Of a stretch of DNA of 64,000 bases, positions 1 to 9,063 are shown piece after piece. How positions within the stretch are numbered: position 1 is the first letter of the stretch; each line of letters begins with the position of its first letter. Origin of the DNA: Actinotalea soli (GTDB taxonomy: Bacteria; Actinomycetota; Actinomycetes; Actinomycetales; Cellulomonadaceae); the NCBI RefSeq assembly GCF_017565425.1, contig NZ_JAGEMK010000004.1:62001-126000 (forward strand), in the 5' to 3' direction. The translations under genes and the position numbers were made by a program. The notes below the pieces were generated by a model. The model searched no databases. It was not told where the DNA came from and saw only the letters and a program-made list of their open reading frames with translations.

Positions 1-2286
1 CTCGCGCACCGGACCGGGGGCGGCCTCCCCGCCGAGGACAGGGTGCTCGGGGGCTGCGGTGTGCAGGCGTCCCCACTGCCACTCGTCGGCGGTCTTGCCG
101 AGCTCGACCGTGAGCTCGAGGCGGGCCTCGGTGAGAGCACGGACGAGGATCTCGTCCCGGCTCTCGACCACGTTGACCGTGCGGCGGTCGTCCCACCACG
201 CGCTGTCCGGGTCGTCGAGGAGGTCCTCGACGACGGCGAGCCACCGGCTGTTGCCGCTGGGCCACTGGTCCTCGGGCAGGTCGTCCCAGAAGGTCAGCTC
301 CAGGAGCTTGGCCCACACGGCGGAGAAGTACGCGGCCGCGGCGGAGTCGGTGCCCTGCACGTGGTCCCAGTCCCGCAGCAGGTCCACCCCCTCCTCGGTG
401 AAGGCGTCGACCTCGAGCTCGAGGAGGGCAGGGATGAGGCTCTCGGCGTACGGGCTCCAGGCGTCGTTCTGGAGCTCGTTGGTCATCTCGACGTCGATCC
501 GGGTGCCGTCCGCGACGAGGGCGTCGAGCTGGTCGCGGATCCGCTGCGACCGGTACCCGTAGTCCCAGTCCGCGGTGAGGAAGGGCTGGGTCCCGGAGGC
601 GGTCACGGCCTGGTTCGCCGCGACCACGTAGCCGACAGCCGGGTCGAGGACCGCGGGCATCGAGGAAGGCTCGACCCAGCCCTGCCAGTCGTAGCGCGAG
701 TCCCAGCCGGGCCGGGGCCAGGTCCCGTCCGAGGGCACCGGGCCGTCCAGGACCCGTGCTCGCACGGGGATCCGCCCCGGGGCCTGGTAGCCGATCTGGC
801 CCTCGGTGGTCGCGAACACGATGTTCTGGGACGGCACGTCGAAGAGGGCCGCGGCCGCCGCGACGTCGGCGGCGTCCGAGGCCGTCGCGAAGGCGAGCAC
901 GGCGTCCGCGGTGTGGCCCGGCTCGAGCGCCGTCCACGCGAGGGCCACCTCGGTGGTGCGCCGGCTGCCCTCGGCGGTGGGCGAGGCTGCGACCCGTCCG
1001 AGGTCCATGACGTCGGAGATGATCGGGCCGTGCACCGTGGTGCGCACCTCGATCTCCTCCGACGGCCCCCCGGCGACCTCGATGGTCTCGGTGCGCGTCT
1101 CGAACGGGACCTGCTCACCGTCGCGCAGGTAGGTGTCGCCGGCGGGGCTGGTGCGCTGGAGGAAGAAGTCCGTGACGTCGGCACCGAGGTTCGTGATGCC
1201 CCAGGCCAGCTCGGCGTTGTGACCGATGATGACCCCGGGGAACCCCGAGAAGCCGAAGCCCGAGACGTCGTAGGGGCACTCGGGACCGACCGCGGTGCAG
1301 TGCAGGCCGACCTGCGACCAGATGCCCGGGGCCGAGATCGACAGGTGCGGGTCGTTCGCCAGGATCGGCGAGCCCGAGACCGTGTGCTCCCCGGAGACCA
1401 CCCAGGAGTTGGATCCCGTGCCGTCCCCCTCGCCGAGGAGGTGGGGCACCGCGCCGAGCACCTCGGCGGTCGCGTCGAGGGCCCGCTGCAGCTCGGCGCC
1501 CAGCAGCGTGCCGTCAGGGTCGGCACCCGGGTGGTCGGGGGCGCCGCCCACTCCGGCGGCGGTGGGCCTCACGTCACCCTCGGCCACGATCGGGGCGTTG
1601 ACGTCCTGCGGGTACCGGGGAAAGAGGTCGTTGACCCGGCCGACGTCGCGGACGGTCGCGTAGATCAGGGCGCGTGAGAGCTCCTGGTCGTAGTTGCCCT
1701 TGAGGTCCCACGCCATCGCCTTGAGCCAGGCGAGGGAGTCGATCGGGTCCCACGGATCAGGGTCGGCGACGTCGATCTGCAGGCCCAGCACCGCGTACTC
1801 GACGCCCAGGGACTCGGTGGGGGTCGCGTCGAGGTACGCGTTGACCCCCTCGGCGTAGGCCGTGAGCGCCTCGCGGGTCTCGGGGGCGAGGATCTCCCAC
1901 TCCTGCTCGGCGACGGCGCGCCAGCCGAAGGTCCGGATGACCTTGTCGGCCGCGAGGGCCTCGTCGTTCTCCCCGACCAGCTCCGAGAGACGTCCCGCGG
2001 TGACGTGCCGGCGGTAGTCCATCTCGAAGAACCGGTCCTGGGCGTGCACGTAGCCCTGCGCCCGGAACAGGTCCTCGGCGGTCTCGGCGTAGATGTCTGC
2101 GACCCCGCGCTGGTCCCGCAGGACCGTGACCTCGGCCCCCAGCCCCGCCAGGTCGGCGGTGCCGCCGTGGTCGGGCAGCGGACGACGGACGACGGTCGCC
2201 GCGACGGCCGCGACGGCGACGATCGCGAGCACGAGAACGGCAGCGGTCCCGAGCAGGACGAGGCGGAGCGGACGACGACGGGGCAC
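1..2286 (-). CDS. Penicillin acylase-family (Ntn) hydrolase, 3' end cut by window edge
   Basis: Secreted or membrane-anchored N-terminal-nucleophile hydrolase of the penicillin/acyl-homoserine-lactone acylase family; substrate cannot be told. 762 codons are open to the window edge, so the C-terminus is missing. Residues 1-10 are Arg-rich, followed by one hydrophobic helix (about 9-30) that is a signal anchor or signal peptide. The autocatalytic site is visible as TGSNSWVVSG near residue 291: family knowledge puts cleavage before the first Ser of SNSW (codon 1411-1413), which becomes the N-terminal nucleophile of the beta chain. The GTG start is fixed because an in-frame TAG lies only 9 nt upstream, leaving no room for a Shine-Dalgarno site, so the mRNA is probably leaderless or starts slightly downstream. 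It is divergent from the FmdB gene. Confidence 0.9.
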   Translation of the reverse strand, partial: MPRRRPLRLVLLGTAAVLVLAIVAVAAVAATVVRRPLPDHGGTADLAGLGAEVTVLRDQRGVADIYAETAEDLFRAQGYVHAQDRFFEMDYRRHVTAGRLSELVGENDEALAADKVIRTFGWRAVAEQEWEILAPETREALTAYAEGVNAYLDATPTESLGVEYAVLGLQIDVADPDPWDPIDSLAWLKAMAWDLKGNYDQELSRALIYATVRDVGRVNDLFPRYPQDVNAPIVAEGDVRPTAAGVGGAPDHPGADPDGTLLGAELQRALDATAEVLGAVPHLLGEGDGTGSNSWVVSGEHTVSGSPILANDPHLSISAPGIWSQVGLHCTAVGPECPYDVSGFGFSGFPGVIIGHNAELAWGITNLGADVTDFFLQRTSPAGDTYLRDGEQVPFETRTETIEVAGGPSEEIEVRTTVHGPIISDVMDLGRVAASPTAEGSRRTTEVALAWTALEPGHTADAVLAFATASDAADVAAAAALFDVPSQNIVFATTEGQIGYQAPGRIPVRARVLDGPVPSDGTWPRPGWDSRYDWQGWVEPSSMPAVLDPAVGYVVAANQAVTASGTQPFLTADWDYGYRSQRIRDQLDALVADGTRIDVEMTNELQNDAWSPYAESLIPALLELEVDAFTEEGVDLLRDWDHVQGTDSAAAAYFSAVWAKLLELTFWDDLPEDQWPSGNSRWLAVVEDLLDDPDSAWWDDRRTVNVVESRDEILVRALTEARLELTVELGKTADEWQWGRLHTAAPEHPVLGGEAAPGPVRE

Positions 2287-2352
2287 GGAGCGAGACTAAC
2301 GGCTCCCCCACGGTGACCGAGGACCGGGGGTACCCGCCCCGGTGTCGTAGCA

Positions 2353-2379
2353 TTGGCACTCGGATCGTGAGAGTGCCAG
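2353..2379 (+). promoter_or_regulatory. CIRCE-type operator (HrcA site) upstream of the FmdB gene
   Basis: TTGGCACTC, then nine bases, then GAGTGCCAG. The arms pair at 8 of 9 positions and the 9-9-9 spacing is exactly that of the CIRCE element bound by HrcA, the heat-shock repressor (consensus TTAGCACTC-N9-GAGTGCTAA). It lies 24 nt before the GTG start of the FmdB gene, a typical repressor position. HrcA binding is inferred; the element itself is seen. Confidence 0.75.
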
Positions 2380-2402
2380 TCGTGATCGTGCCAGGAGGAA
2401 CC

Positions 2403-2849
2403 GTGCCCACCTACGCCTACGCGTGCACCGCGTGCGACCACCGCTTCGACGTGCAGCAGGCCTTCACGGACGACGCGCTGACCGAGTGCCCGGCCTGCGC
2501 CGGCCGCCTGCGCAAGCTGTTCTCCGCCGTGGGCGTGGTGTTCAAGGGGTCAGGCTTCTACCGCACCGACTCGCGCGACGAGAAGCGCAGCAGCGGCGCC
2601 CGGAGCTCCTCCTCGACCTCCGGGTCGGGGAGCTCGTCGGGGTCGAACGGCGCCGCCGGGACGGGCGACAAGGCCGGCTCGAGCTCCTCGGGCGGCGACT
2701 CCTCGTCGGGCGGCTCCTCGTCAGGCAGCTCGTCCTCCGGGAGCACGGGGTCGAGCAGCTCGGGGTCGGGCGGCTCCGGGTCCAGCAGCTCGGGCTCCAG
2801 CAGCTCGGCGTCCGGCGGGTCCTCCTCGACCTCGGCTGCCGCAGGCTGA
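2403..2849 (+). CDS. FmdB-family zinc-ribbon protein with Ser/Gly-rich tail
   Basis: 148 residues. The first 45 residues are a classic FmdB zinc ribbon: MPTYAYACTACDHRFDVQQA, then CPACAGRLRK, giving two CxxC pairs to bind Zn. The motif FKGSGFYRTD after it is also typical of the family. The last 80 residues are almost pure Ser and Gly, a low-complexity tail much longer than the core needs. The family has no firmly established function; the name comes from formamidase regulation. The GTG start follows AGGAGG with ideal spacing. Control by HrcA/heat shock is suggested by the CIRCE-type element just upstream. The SAF-domain gene and mscL follow on the same strand, an arrangement common in actinobacteria. 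Confidence 0.9.
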   Translation: MPTYAYACTACDHRFDVQQAFTDDALTECPACAGRLRKLFSAVGVVFKGSGFYRTDSRDEKRSSGARSSSSTSGSGSSSGSNGAAGTGDKAGSSSSGGDSSSGGSSSGSSSSGSTGSSSSGSGGSGSSSSGSSSSASGGSSSTSAAAG

Positions 2850-2945
2850 CCCTCAGCGGGTCCACAGGGCCGGCGCCCCTCGCCCCCTCCACACCGTGGG
2901 CGGCCCCTCCCCGGAGCCCGTCGTGCACGTCCCTAGCGTCGCCGC

Positions 2946-3674
2946 ATGGCCCGAGGCTCCACGGACGACCGCCCCCCTCCCCTCATCACGCTGCGCATCC
3001 TGCTGTGGAAGGGCCGCGGGGCGATGCTGGTCGGCACCCTCGTCGTCGCCGGGTGGGCGGTGGTCCAGCAGCTCGCCCCGAGCGGGCCGACGACCGCTCC
3101 CGTGGTCGTGACCACCCGTGAGGTGCCCCGCGGTGAGGTGCTCGAGGCCGGGGACCTCCGCGTCGCGCACCTCCCCGCACGCCTGGCGCCCGAGGGGGCT
3201 CTGGGTGATGCGACCGCCCTGGTGGGCCGGGCCACCGCCGTCGGGCTGACGGCGGGCCTTCCGGTGGTCGACCCGTTGCTCGAGGGGGCACGGTTCGGCG
3301 TCGAGCCGCCACCGGGGACCGTCGTGGTGCCGGTCCGGCTGGCCGACGCGTCGGTGGTGGGTCTGCTGCGGGCCGGGGACCGGGTCGACCTGGTCGGGCC
3401 GGCCGAGTCGGGGCCCGTGCTCGGGATGGCGACCGGAGCCGAGGACACGGGGAGCCCCCTCCCTCAGCCGGTCCTCCTGGCGCAGGGGGCGGTGGTGCTC
3501 GACCTCGGCGGGGGCACCGAGGAGGAGGGGCGGCTCGGTCTGGGCGGCGTCGCCGGGGCGACCTCGACCTCCGAGGCCGCCGCCGTCACGGTCGTGGCGG
3601 TCTCCCCCGAGGAGGGGCGGGCACTGGCAGCGACCGGTTCGTGGACCGCGCTCGGAGCGGTGCTCGTGGACTGA
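2946..3674 (+). CDS. SAF-domain membrane-anchored protein (CpaB/FlgA-like)
   Basis: 242 residues. An N-terminal basic segment is followed by one membrane helix (about 25-46) and then an SAF domain (about 50-120), recognisable by TREVPRGEVLEAGDLRVAHL and LVGRATAVGLTAGLPV. SAF domains occur in pilus-assembly protein CpaB and flagellar chaperone FlgA; actinobacterial members beside fmdB and mscL have no proven role. The C-terminal half is acidic and low in complexity. A TAGCGT box at 2934-2939 ends six bases before the ATG, so this gene probably has its own leaderless promoter rather than only reading through from fmdB. No pilus genes lie nearby, which argues against a simple CpaB role. Confidence 0.8.
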   Translation: MARGSTDDRPPPLITLRILLWKGRGAMLVGTLVVAGWAVVQQLAPSGPTTAPVVVTTREVPRGEVLEAGDLRVAHLPARLAPEGALGDATALVGRATAVGLTAGLPVVDPLLEGARFGVEPPPGTVVVPVRLADASVVGLLRAGDRVDLVGPAESGPVLGMATGAEDTGSPLPQPVLLAQGAVVLDLGGGTEEEGRLGLGGVAGATSTSEAAAVTVVAVSPEEGRALAATGSWTALGAVLVD

Positions 3675-3813
3675 GGGTCACCACCCGTCGGGCCAGGCTC
3701 TGCGGTCGCGCGGCCGAGCACCGCCCGCGTGCTGGTGAGGCGCCAGGGCCCGCTGACATGATCACCGCGGCGGGCCGCTCGGCGCCGTCGTCCCTCTCGG
3801 TCCAGGAGACGTC

Positions 3814-4206
3814 ATGATCGCCGGTTTCAAGAGCTTCATCCTGCGAGGCAACGTGATCGACCTCGCGGTCGCCGTCGTCATCGGTGCGGCCTTCTCGGCC
3901 GTGGTCGCCGCCATCGTCGAGGGGTTCCTCAACCCGCTCGTCGCGGCGATCTTCGGTCAGCAGGACCTGTCCGAGGTCGCGACCTTCACGATCAACGGGG
4001 CGGACTTCTCGATCGGCCTCGTCCTCGACGCGATGCTGACGTTCCTGCTCGTCGCCGCAGCGATCTACTTCGTCATCATCACCCCGATGAACGCCCTCGC
4101 GGCCCGTCGCAAGCAGGGGGCCGAGCCCGAGCCGGCCGCCCCCGCCGAGGACATCCTGCTCCTGCAGGAGATCCGTGACCTGCTCGCGAGCCGCCGGGAG
4201 CCCTGA
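3814..4206 (+). CDS. mscL: Large-conductance mechanosensitive channel MscL
   Basis: 130 residues, normal MscL length. The hallmark N-terminal helix and first membrane segment are clear (FKSFILRGNVIDLAVAVVIG, residues 5-24), followed by a second membrane segment around 70-92 and a cytoplasmic helix ending DLLASRREP. It opens when membrane tension rises on osmotic down-shock and releases solutes. An AGGAG Shine-Dalgarno sequence precedes the ATG. The gene converges on a small reverse-strand gene 33 nt away. Confidence 0.97.
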   Translation: MIAGFKSFILRGNVIDLAVAVVIGAAFSAVVAAIVEGFLNPLVAAIFGQQDLSEVATFTINGADFSIGLVLDAMLTFLLVAAAIYFVIITPMNALAARRKQGAEPEPAAPAEDILLLQEIRDLLASRREP

Positions 4207-4239
4207 GTCCCCGAGGCCCCGCGCCACCGCGGGACGAGC

Positions 4240-4497
4240 TCACCAGTGCGGAGGCTTCTCCCTGAGGAGCCGTTCGTCGTCGCCCTGGTCGGGGTCGGAT
4301 CGCTCGCCCCAGCCCACGTCGACGTCGTCAGCGCTGCGCACGGGGAGCACCGGGGCGGCCTCACGCACCGTCTCGGTCGACCCGGAGGTCGACCGAGGTA
4401 CCTCGCGCGCGGCATCCTCCCGACCGAGCCCGGCGGCCCCCGGTGCGGGCGTGCCGCCCGTGGCCCGTCGGGGCCGACGCGGAGGTGAGCTGCTCAT
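4240..4497 (-). CDS. Small acidic hypothetical protein downstream of the helicase-like gene
   Basis: 85 residues, not assigned to a named family. The N-terminus is basic and Pro-rich; the C-terminus is acidic and ends DDERLLREKPPHW. I recall similar PPHW-ending tails on small actinobacterial proteins, but cannot confirm this. Codons of the C-terminal part almost all end in G or C, as in real genes here. The ATG follows GAGGT at about 8 nt. It starts 19 nt after the helicase-like stop codon on the same strand, so the two are probably co-transcribed. Confidence 0.6.
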   Translation of the reverse strand: MSSSPPRRPRRATGGTPAPGAAGLGREDAAREVPRSTSGSTETVREAAPVLPVRSADDVDVGWGERSDPDQGDDERLLREKPPHW

Positions 4498-4516
4498 CGA
4501 CCGGGACCTCGCCCCG

Positions 4517-7500
4517 TCACAGCCGCCGGACCGCGCTGAGCACAGCGGTGTCGACCCTGGTCCCGCGGCGTGAGATGCCGAGCTCGGCACGCAGGGCCGC
4601 CGCGAGCTCCTCCTCGGTGCGCTCGACCCCGTCCGAGGCGATCCACACCGCGACCTCGTCGAGCTCGTCGTCGCTGTACGCCGCGATGGGCAGGCCCTGC
4701 TCGACCGCGGGGCGCGGGCCCCGGGCCGAGGGGCCGGGCGTGACGGCCGAGACCGGGATGAGCTCACCCTGCTCACCGTCCAGGTCAGGGGCCAGCGGCC
4801 CTGCCGCAGCGTGCACCGCGGGAGCCTGTGCTGCGGGAACCTGCACCGCGGGAACCTGCACCGCGGGGATCGCCTCGGAGCGCGCTTCCGCGACCACGTC
4901 CGGGGCGGCGTCGGCCAGCACCTCGGGGCGTCCCGGCCGTACGGGACGGGCCTCGGTGCGCTCGGCCGTGCGGCGGGCGCAGGCCTCGACGGTCGCGGCG
5001 AGCACCGCGTCGGCCTCGCCCTGCGGGTCGAGGAAGGCTGCGGCCGACCAGACCTGGACCACGGTCCAGCCGAGCCGCTCGAGGCGTTCGGCGTCCTGGC
5101 GGTCGCGCACCCGCACGCTCGGCTCGCCGACGTAGGCCTCGTCGTCGGTGAGGACGGCCACGAGCATCTCGCCGGGCAGGTCCGGGTGACCGACGACGAG
5201 CGGGATGCGCGCGTCGGTGCCCAGGCCGTGGTCGATGTCCACCACGAGGCCCTGGCGCCAGAGCCGCTCGGCGAGGTCCAGCACGAGGCGGTCGGGCTCG
5301 GGCCCGGTGGCCTCGGGCTCGTGACGCTCGCTCCGCGTCGGGGCGGCAGAGCGCGCCTCGGCGAGGGCCAGGAGGTCCGCGAGCATCCGAGCCCCGGGCG
5401 ACTTCAGCCGGTCGGGGTCGAGGTCGGTCGAGGAGAAGCAGCTCACGACGGTGAGCCGTTGGCGGGTCGCACCGAGGGCCTCGAGCAGGCGTCCGTCGCC
5501 GCCCGGCTCGCTCACGGCACCGAAGCGGTGCAGCACCCGCCCGTGCGGGGTGCGGCCGTAGCCCACCGAGAAGATGACCGCCTCGCGGGTGAGGCCCTGC
5601 GTGGCCCCGATCTCGACCACGGCGAAGGGCTCAGGCTGGTCCGGTCGGAAGAAGGTACCGAGGGAGGGGTTGTCCCGGACCTCGGCCATGACGGCCTCAC
5701 GCAGCCGCTCGGTGTGCACCGGGGACGCGCTGACGACGGCGAGGGACTCGTCGGGGCGGCTCAGTGCGTGCTCGAGCACGAGGTCCACGACGTGCGTGAT
5801 CTCGGCCTGCGTGGCCTCGACCGCGCCGTTGGCGGCGGGCATCCCCGCCCCGTCGACCACGTCCAGGCGCAGCAGCGAGGCCGTCGAGGGCAACGGGGTC
5901 GCGGTGAGGCAGCCGGCGTAGCCGTGGTCGGACAGGAAGGCCGTCAGGTGCGGGTCGCGACGGGAGGTGTCCGCGTGCAGGGCGAGGGAGGGCAGCACCT
6001 CGGCCAGCTCGGCGAGGGCGGTGCCCGAGGCGCACCGGGTGTCCCCGACCACGAGCACCTGGCGGCCACGGGCCAGCGCTCCGACGACGGTCTCGATGGG
6101 CAGGTGGCTCGCGGCGTCGAGGATCACGAGGTCCTCCGAGCGGCGCCCGGGCAGCACGTGCGGCACCAGCATCGGTGAGGCGACGAGGCAGGGGCGCAGG
6201 TGCCGGGTGACGTCGGGGTAGCGGTCCACGGCCTGGCGCACGCCGCCGAACCTGTCCTCGACGATCTCCCCGAACAGGTCCTGGGTCTGCTGGTCGGCCG
6301 CGCGCAGCCGGACGCGCAGGTCCTCGCGGGCCGCCGCCAGGGCGAGCACCCCGCGGTCGGCGACGTAGCGGCGGTCGAGGGTGCGGAACTCGGCGACCAG
6401 GCGGGCGAGGGCTGCGCCGTCGTACCCGGCCAGCGCAGGGTCCTGGCGCAGGATCTCCTCGAAGACGGTGCTCCACCAGGCCAGCTCGAGCTCGGCGCTG
6501 ACCAGGGCCGCCGGCACCCGGCGGTCGGCCAGGTCCTCGAGCAGGTCCCCCAGGCCGCGTCGGTCCAGGTCCCGGACGATGGCGGTGCGCTCGGGGAGGG
6601 TCTCGAGGGCCGACCGGTCCTGCTCGAGCCGGCGCAGCCGCTCCCGGAGCGACCTCCACGAGAGGGTCTCGAGCTCGCCCCCGTCGGGGGTGTTGGCCAG
6701 CACCGAGCTCAGCCTGGCGAGGTCGCCGCGGATCACCTGGAACTCGCGCTCGATCGCCGCGAGCCCTTCGGGGATCCGGGGCCAGCCACCGGCCGGGCAG
6801 TGCGCCTGCCACACCTCCCGCTGGGACTGCACGTCGACGAGGGCCGCGTGCAGGTCCTCGACGGGGCGCCCGGGGCGCAGCATGTCCTTGGCCTGCTTGC
6901 GGAAGCGGCGGCGCAGGCCGCGTGGCATGTCGAGGCCCCGTTCGGCGCGCCACGCGGGTGTAGCGGTCGCGGCGACGAGGTCGGCGGCGGAACGCTCGAA
7001 GACGATGGGCTGGAAGACGTCGAGGGCGCCGCGCACCCCTGCGAGCATCTCGAGCTGCTCGCCCCACTCGGCCGGTGTCGCGGCAGGGGTCAGCCCGGTG
7101 GTCTCGGCGACATGGGCGACCTCCTCCTCGAGCCGCGGCAGGCTCTCGTCGAGCAGGTGGTCCAGCCGCGCCAGCACGGCGGCGGCGCGGTCGTTGGTGA
7201 GCAGGTCCGCGCCGTACCAGGCGGTCGAGCGGGCCGAGGTGGAGAAGGCCCCGAGACCGGCCGCGCGCACCAGGTCGGCGGCAGCCTGGGCACGGCGCTC
7301 GGCGTTGAGGGACTCGGCCACGGGCACGGTCAGGCGCACCCGGGTCTGCGCCGCGGGTCGGCCGGAGGTGAGGCGCGCGAGGGCCTGCAGGGCGTCGTAG
7401 GCCGAGGCCCCCCACGGGTCGCGCTGCACGTGCAAGCCGTCGATGTACCCGCTGAGCCGGGCGCGACGGTCCAGCAGCTCGCGCTGCACGATCGCGACGT

Positions 7501-8866
7501 GCGAGGCCTCGACGTGCACCGGCTCGACCGTCATCGCGCCGAGCAGGCGGCGGGCGGCCTGGGCGCGCCAGCCCGAGTCCGGCGCGATGTCCAGGACGAG
7601 GCTCTCGAGCCCCAGCTCGGTGAGACGGTCGACCAGGGCCGCGCCCGCCCGGCGATGACCGGGGACGTAGAGGACCGTGCGCCCGGCCGCTGCGGCGTCG
7701 GCCACGACGGCGGCGAGGGTTCCGGGCACGTCGCTGCCCGCGGGGGCGTCGACCAGGAGGTGGTGGCCGGCGGCGATCGCGTCGAGCACGTGGGTCTGCG
7801 CGGGGTCGAGGTCGCCGACGCCGCGCTCCTGGTCGAGGGGCCGGTCGCCACGCAGGGGACGGGGCAGGGGGTGGGTGAGCGCCTCGACGGACCGGTGGTC
7901 CCCGGCCAGGGCTCGGAGGACCTCGTGCTCGACCAGGTGGGCGCCCTGGGCCTCGAGGTCGTCGACGAGCACCTGCTCGGGGTGCACGAAGGTACCCACC
8001 AGGAGGCGCTCCTCGAGGCGGAAGTCCTCCAGCACGGCAGCGCCCAGGGCGCGCAGCCGCCCGAGGGCCGGGCGGGGGTCGAAGCCGGCCTCGGTGAAGG
8101 TGCCACGGGCGAGGGCGGCCGGGTCCAGCAGGGCGCCGCGGCGGCGCAGCGAGGCCGCGAGCAGCGGGTTGATCTCGAGGGAGGGTTCGAGGGAGAGGTC
8201 GTAGTCGCTCTCCCCCCGGCCGCGGGGGTGGATGGCAACAGGGCGGAGCAGGACCGGGGCCCGGACCGTCCTGACGTGCGGGGCGTCCTCGGACTCGGTG
8301 GCGCGCGAGGACTCCTCGGGGACTGCCCCGTCGGCCACGCGGTCGGCCTCGGCGGCCTCGTGCGCCTCGATCGCGCCCGGGACGACGGCGACCTGGGCGA
8401 TCGCCTCGAGGTCGTCACCGTCGACGGACTGGGCCGTCCGGGTGTCGAGGGGCTCGGTCCAGGTCGCGACGCCGATGGCGAGGAAGGCGGAGGCGATGCC
8501 GTAGCGCTGAGCATGGTCCTCGGCCAGAGCGCCGACCGCCCGGGCCCGACGCTTCGCGGAGGAGAGAGCACTGCCCTCGCGGACGAGATTGGACAGCCGT
8601 GTCTCGCGGCCCGCGAAGAGCTGCGCGATGCCTGAGGGGTGGGCCGCCGAGAGATCGAGCTGGGCCTCACCGAGACGGCCGACGTCGGCCAGGGCCGAGT
8701 CGCCGGCGCGCGCCACGAGAGCCTCGCGCCACCGCGCGGCAGCACGGTCGACGAGCACGGCCGGGTCAGGCTCGGGGACGACGGCGGGACGCACGACCTC
8801 TTCCCCGTCGGCCTTCTGGGGGTGTCCGTCGGGCCCCGGGGCGTGGATGCGCACGGGAGCTGTCAC
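4517..8866 (-). CDS. Large SF1-helicase-like protein with C-terminal nuclease-like domain; degenerate Walker A
   Basis: 1449 residues. The architecture resembles actinobacterial proteins described as AAA/DNA helicases with a C-terminal REase_MTES_1575-like domain. Helicase-like motifs appear in order: DAPAGSDVPGT (about 372, where GPPGTGKT is expected), VILDAASHLP (about 914, motif II DEAS-like) with VLVVGDTRCAS after it (motif III), and VIFSVGYGRTPHGRV (about 1099, motif V). The nuclease-like part spans about 1210-1300 (GHPDLPGEMLVAVLTDD, then LERLGWTVVQVWS). The Walker A lysine and the second acidic residue of motif II are missing, so ATP hydrolysis is doubtful. The GTG start at 8866 is chosen because homology-like sequence starts there; upstream reading is Arg/Pro-rich shadow. 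A defence or DNA-repair role is possible but unproven. Confidence 0.8.
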   Translation of the reverse strand: MTAPVRIHAPGPDGHPQKADGEEVVRPAVVPEPDPAVLVDRAAARWREALVARAGDSALADVGRLGEAQLDLSAAHPSGIAQLFAGRETRLSNLVREGSALSSAKRRARAVGALAEDHAQRYGIASAFLAIGVATWTEPLDTRTAQSVDGDDLEAIAQVAVVPGAIEAHEAAEADRVADGAVPEESSRATESEDAPHVRTVRAPVLLRPVAIHPRGRGESDYDLSLEPSLEINPLLAASLRRRGALLDPAALARGTFTEAGFDPRPALGRLRALGAAVLEDFRLEERLLVGTFVHPEQVLVDDLEAQGAHLVEHEVLRALAGDHRSVEALTHPLPRPLRGDRPLDQERGVGDLDPAQTHVLDAIAAGHHLLVDAPAGSDVPGTLAAVVADAAAAGRTVLYVPGHRRAGAALVDRLTELGLESLVLDIAPDSGWRAQAARRLLGAMTVEPVHVEASHVAIVQRELLDRRARLSGYIDGLHVQRDPWGASAYDALQALARLTSGRPAAQTRVRLTVPVAESLNAERRAQAAADLVRAAGLGAFSTSARSTAWYGADLLTNDRAAAVLARLDHLLDESLPRLEEEVAHVAETTGLTPAATPAEWGEQLEMLAGVRGALDVFQPIVFERSAADLVAATATPAWRAERGLDMPRGLRRRFRKQAKDMLRPGRPVEDLHAALVDVQSQREVWQAHCPAGGWPRIPEGLAAIEREFQVIRGDLARLSSVLANTPDGGELETLSWRSLRERLRRLEQDRSALETLPERTAIVRDLDRRGLGDLLEDLADRRVPAALVSAELELAWWSTVFEEILRQDPALAGYDGAALARLVAEFRTLDRRYVADRGVLALAAAREDLRVRLRAADQQTQDLFGEIVEDRFGGVRQAVDRYPDVTRHLRPCLVASPMLVPHVLPGRRSEDLVILDAASHLPIETVVGALARGRQVLVVGDTRCASGTALAELAEVLPSLALHADTSRRDPHLTAFLSDHGYAGCLTATPLPSTASLLRLDVVDGAGMPAANGAVEATQAEITHVVDLVLEHALSRPDESLAVVSASPVHTERLREAVMAEVRDNPSLGTFFRPDQPEPFAVVEIGATQGLTREAVIFSVGYGRTPHGRVLHRFGAVSEPGGDGRLLEALGATRQRLTVVSCFSSTDLDPDRLKSPGARMLADLLALAEARSAAPTRSERHEPEATGPEPDRLVLDLAERLWRQGLVVDIDHGLGTDARIPLVVGHPDLPGEMLVAVLTDDEAYVGEPSVRVRDRQDAERLERLGWTVVQVWSAAAFLDPQGEADAVLAATVEACARRTAERTEARPVRPGRPEVLADAAPDVVAEARSEAIPAVQVPAVQVPAAQAPAVHAAAGPLAPDLDGEQGELIPVSAVTPGPSARGPRPAVEQGLPIAAYSDDELDEVAVWIASDGVERTEEELAAALRAELGISRRGTRVDTAVLSAVRRL

Positions 8867-9063
8867 AGGTGCACGGTAACCGCGCGACGGGGCGAGATGG
8901 CGGTGCCGCGCCGTCGCGTCGGCGTCCGCCGGGACTGGCGACTCTGGCAGGAGGCCTCGCCAGGGGTCCCGCCCGCAGCCGCAGCCTGTGGGGCCGGGGC
9001 GATCGACGCTGGACTCCTCGGGATCGGAACCTCGGGGAGTGTTCACCCGGGACCGGAAGTAGA

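Noticed and set aside
2580-2849. Ser/Gly repeat as a CRISPR-like or tandem DNA repeat
   Set aside because: The repetition is at the codon level (Ser and Gly) without fixed unit length or spacers.
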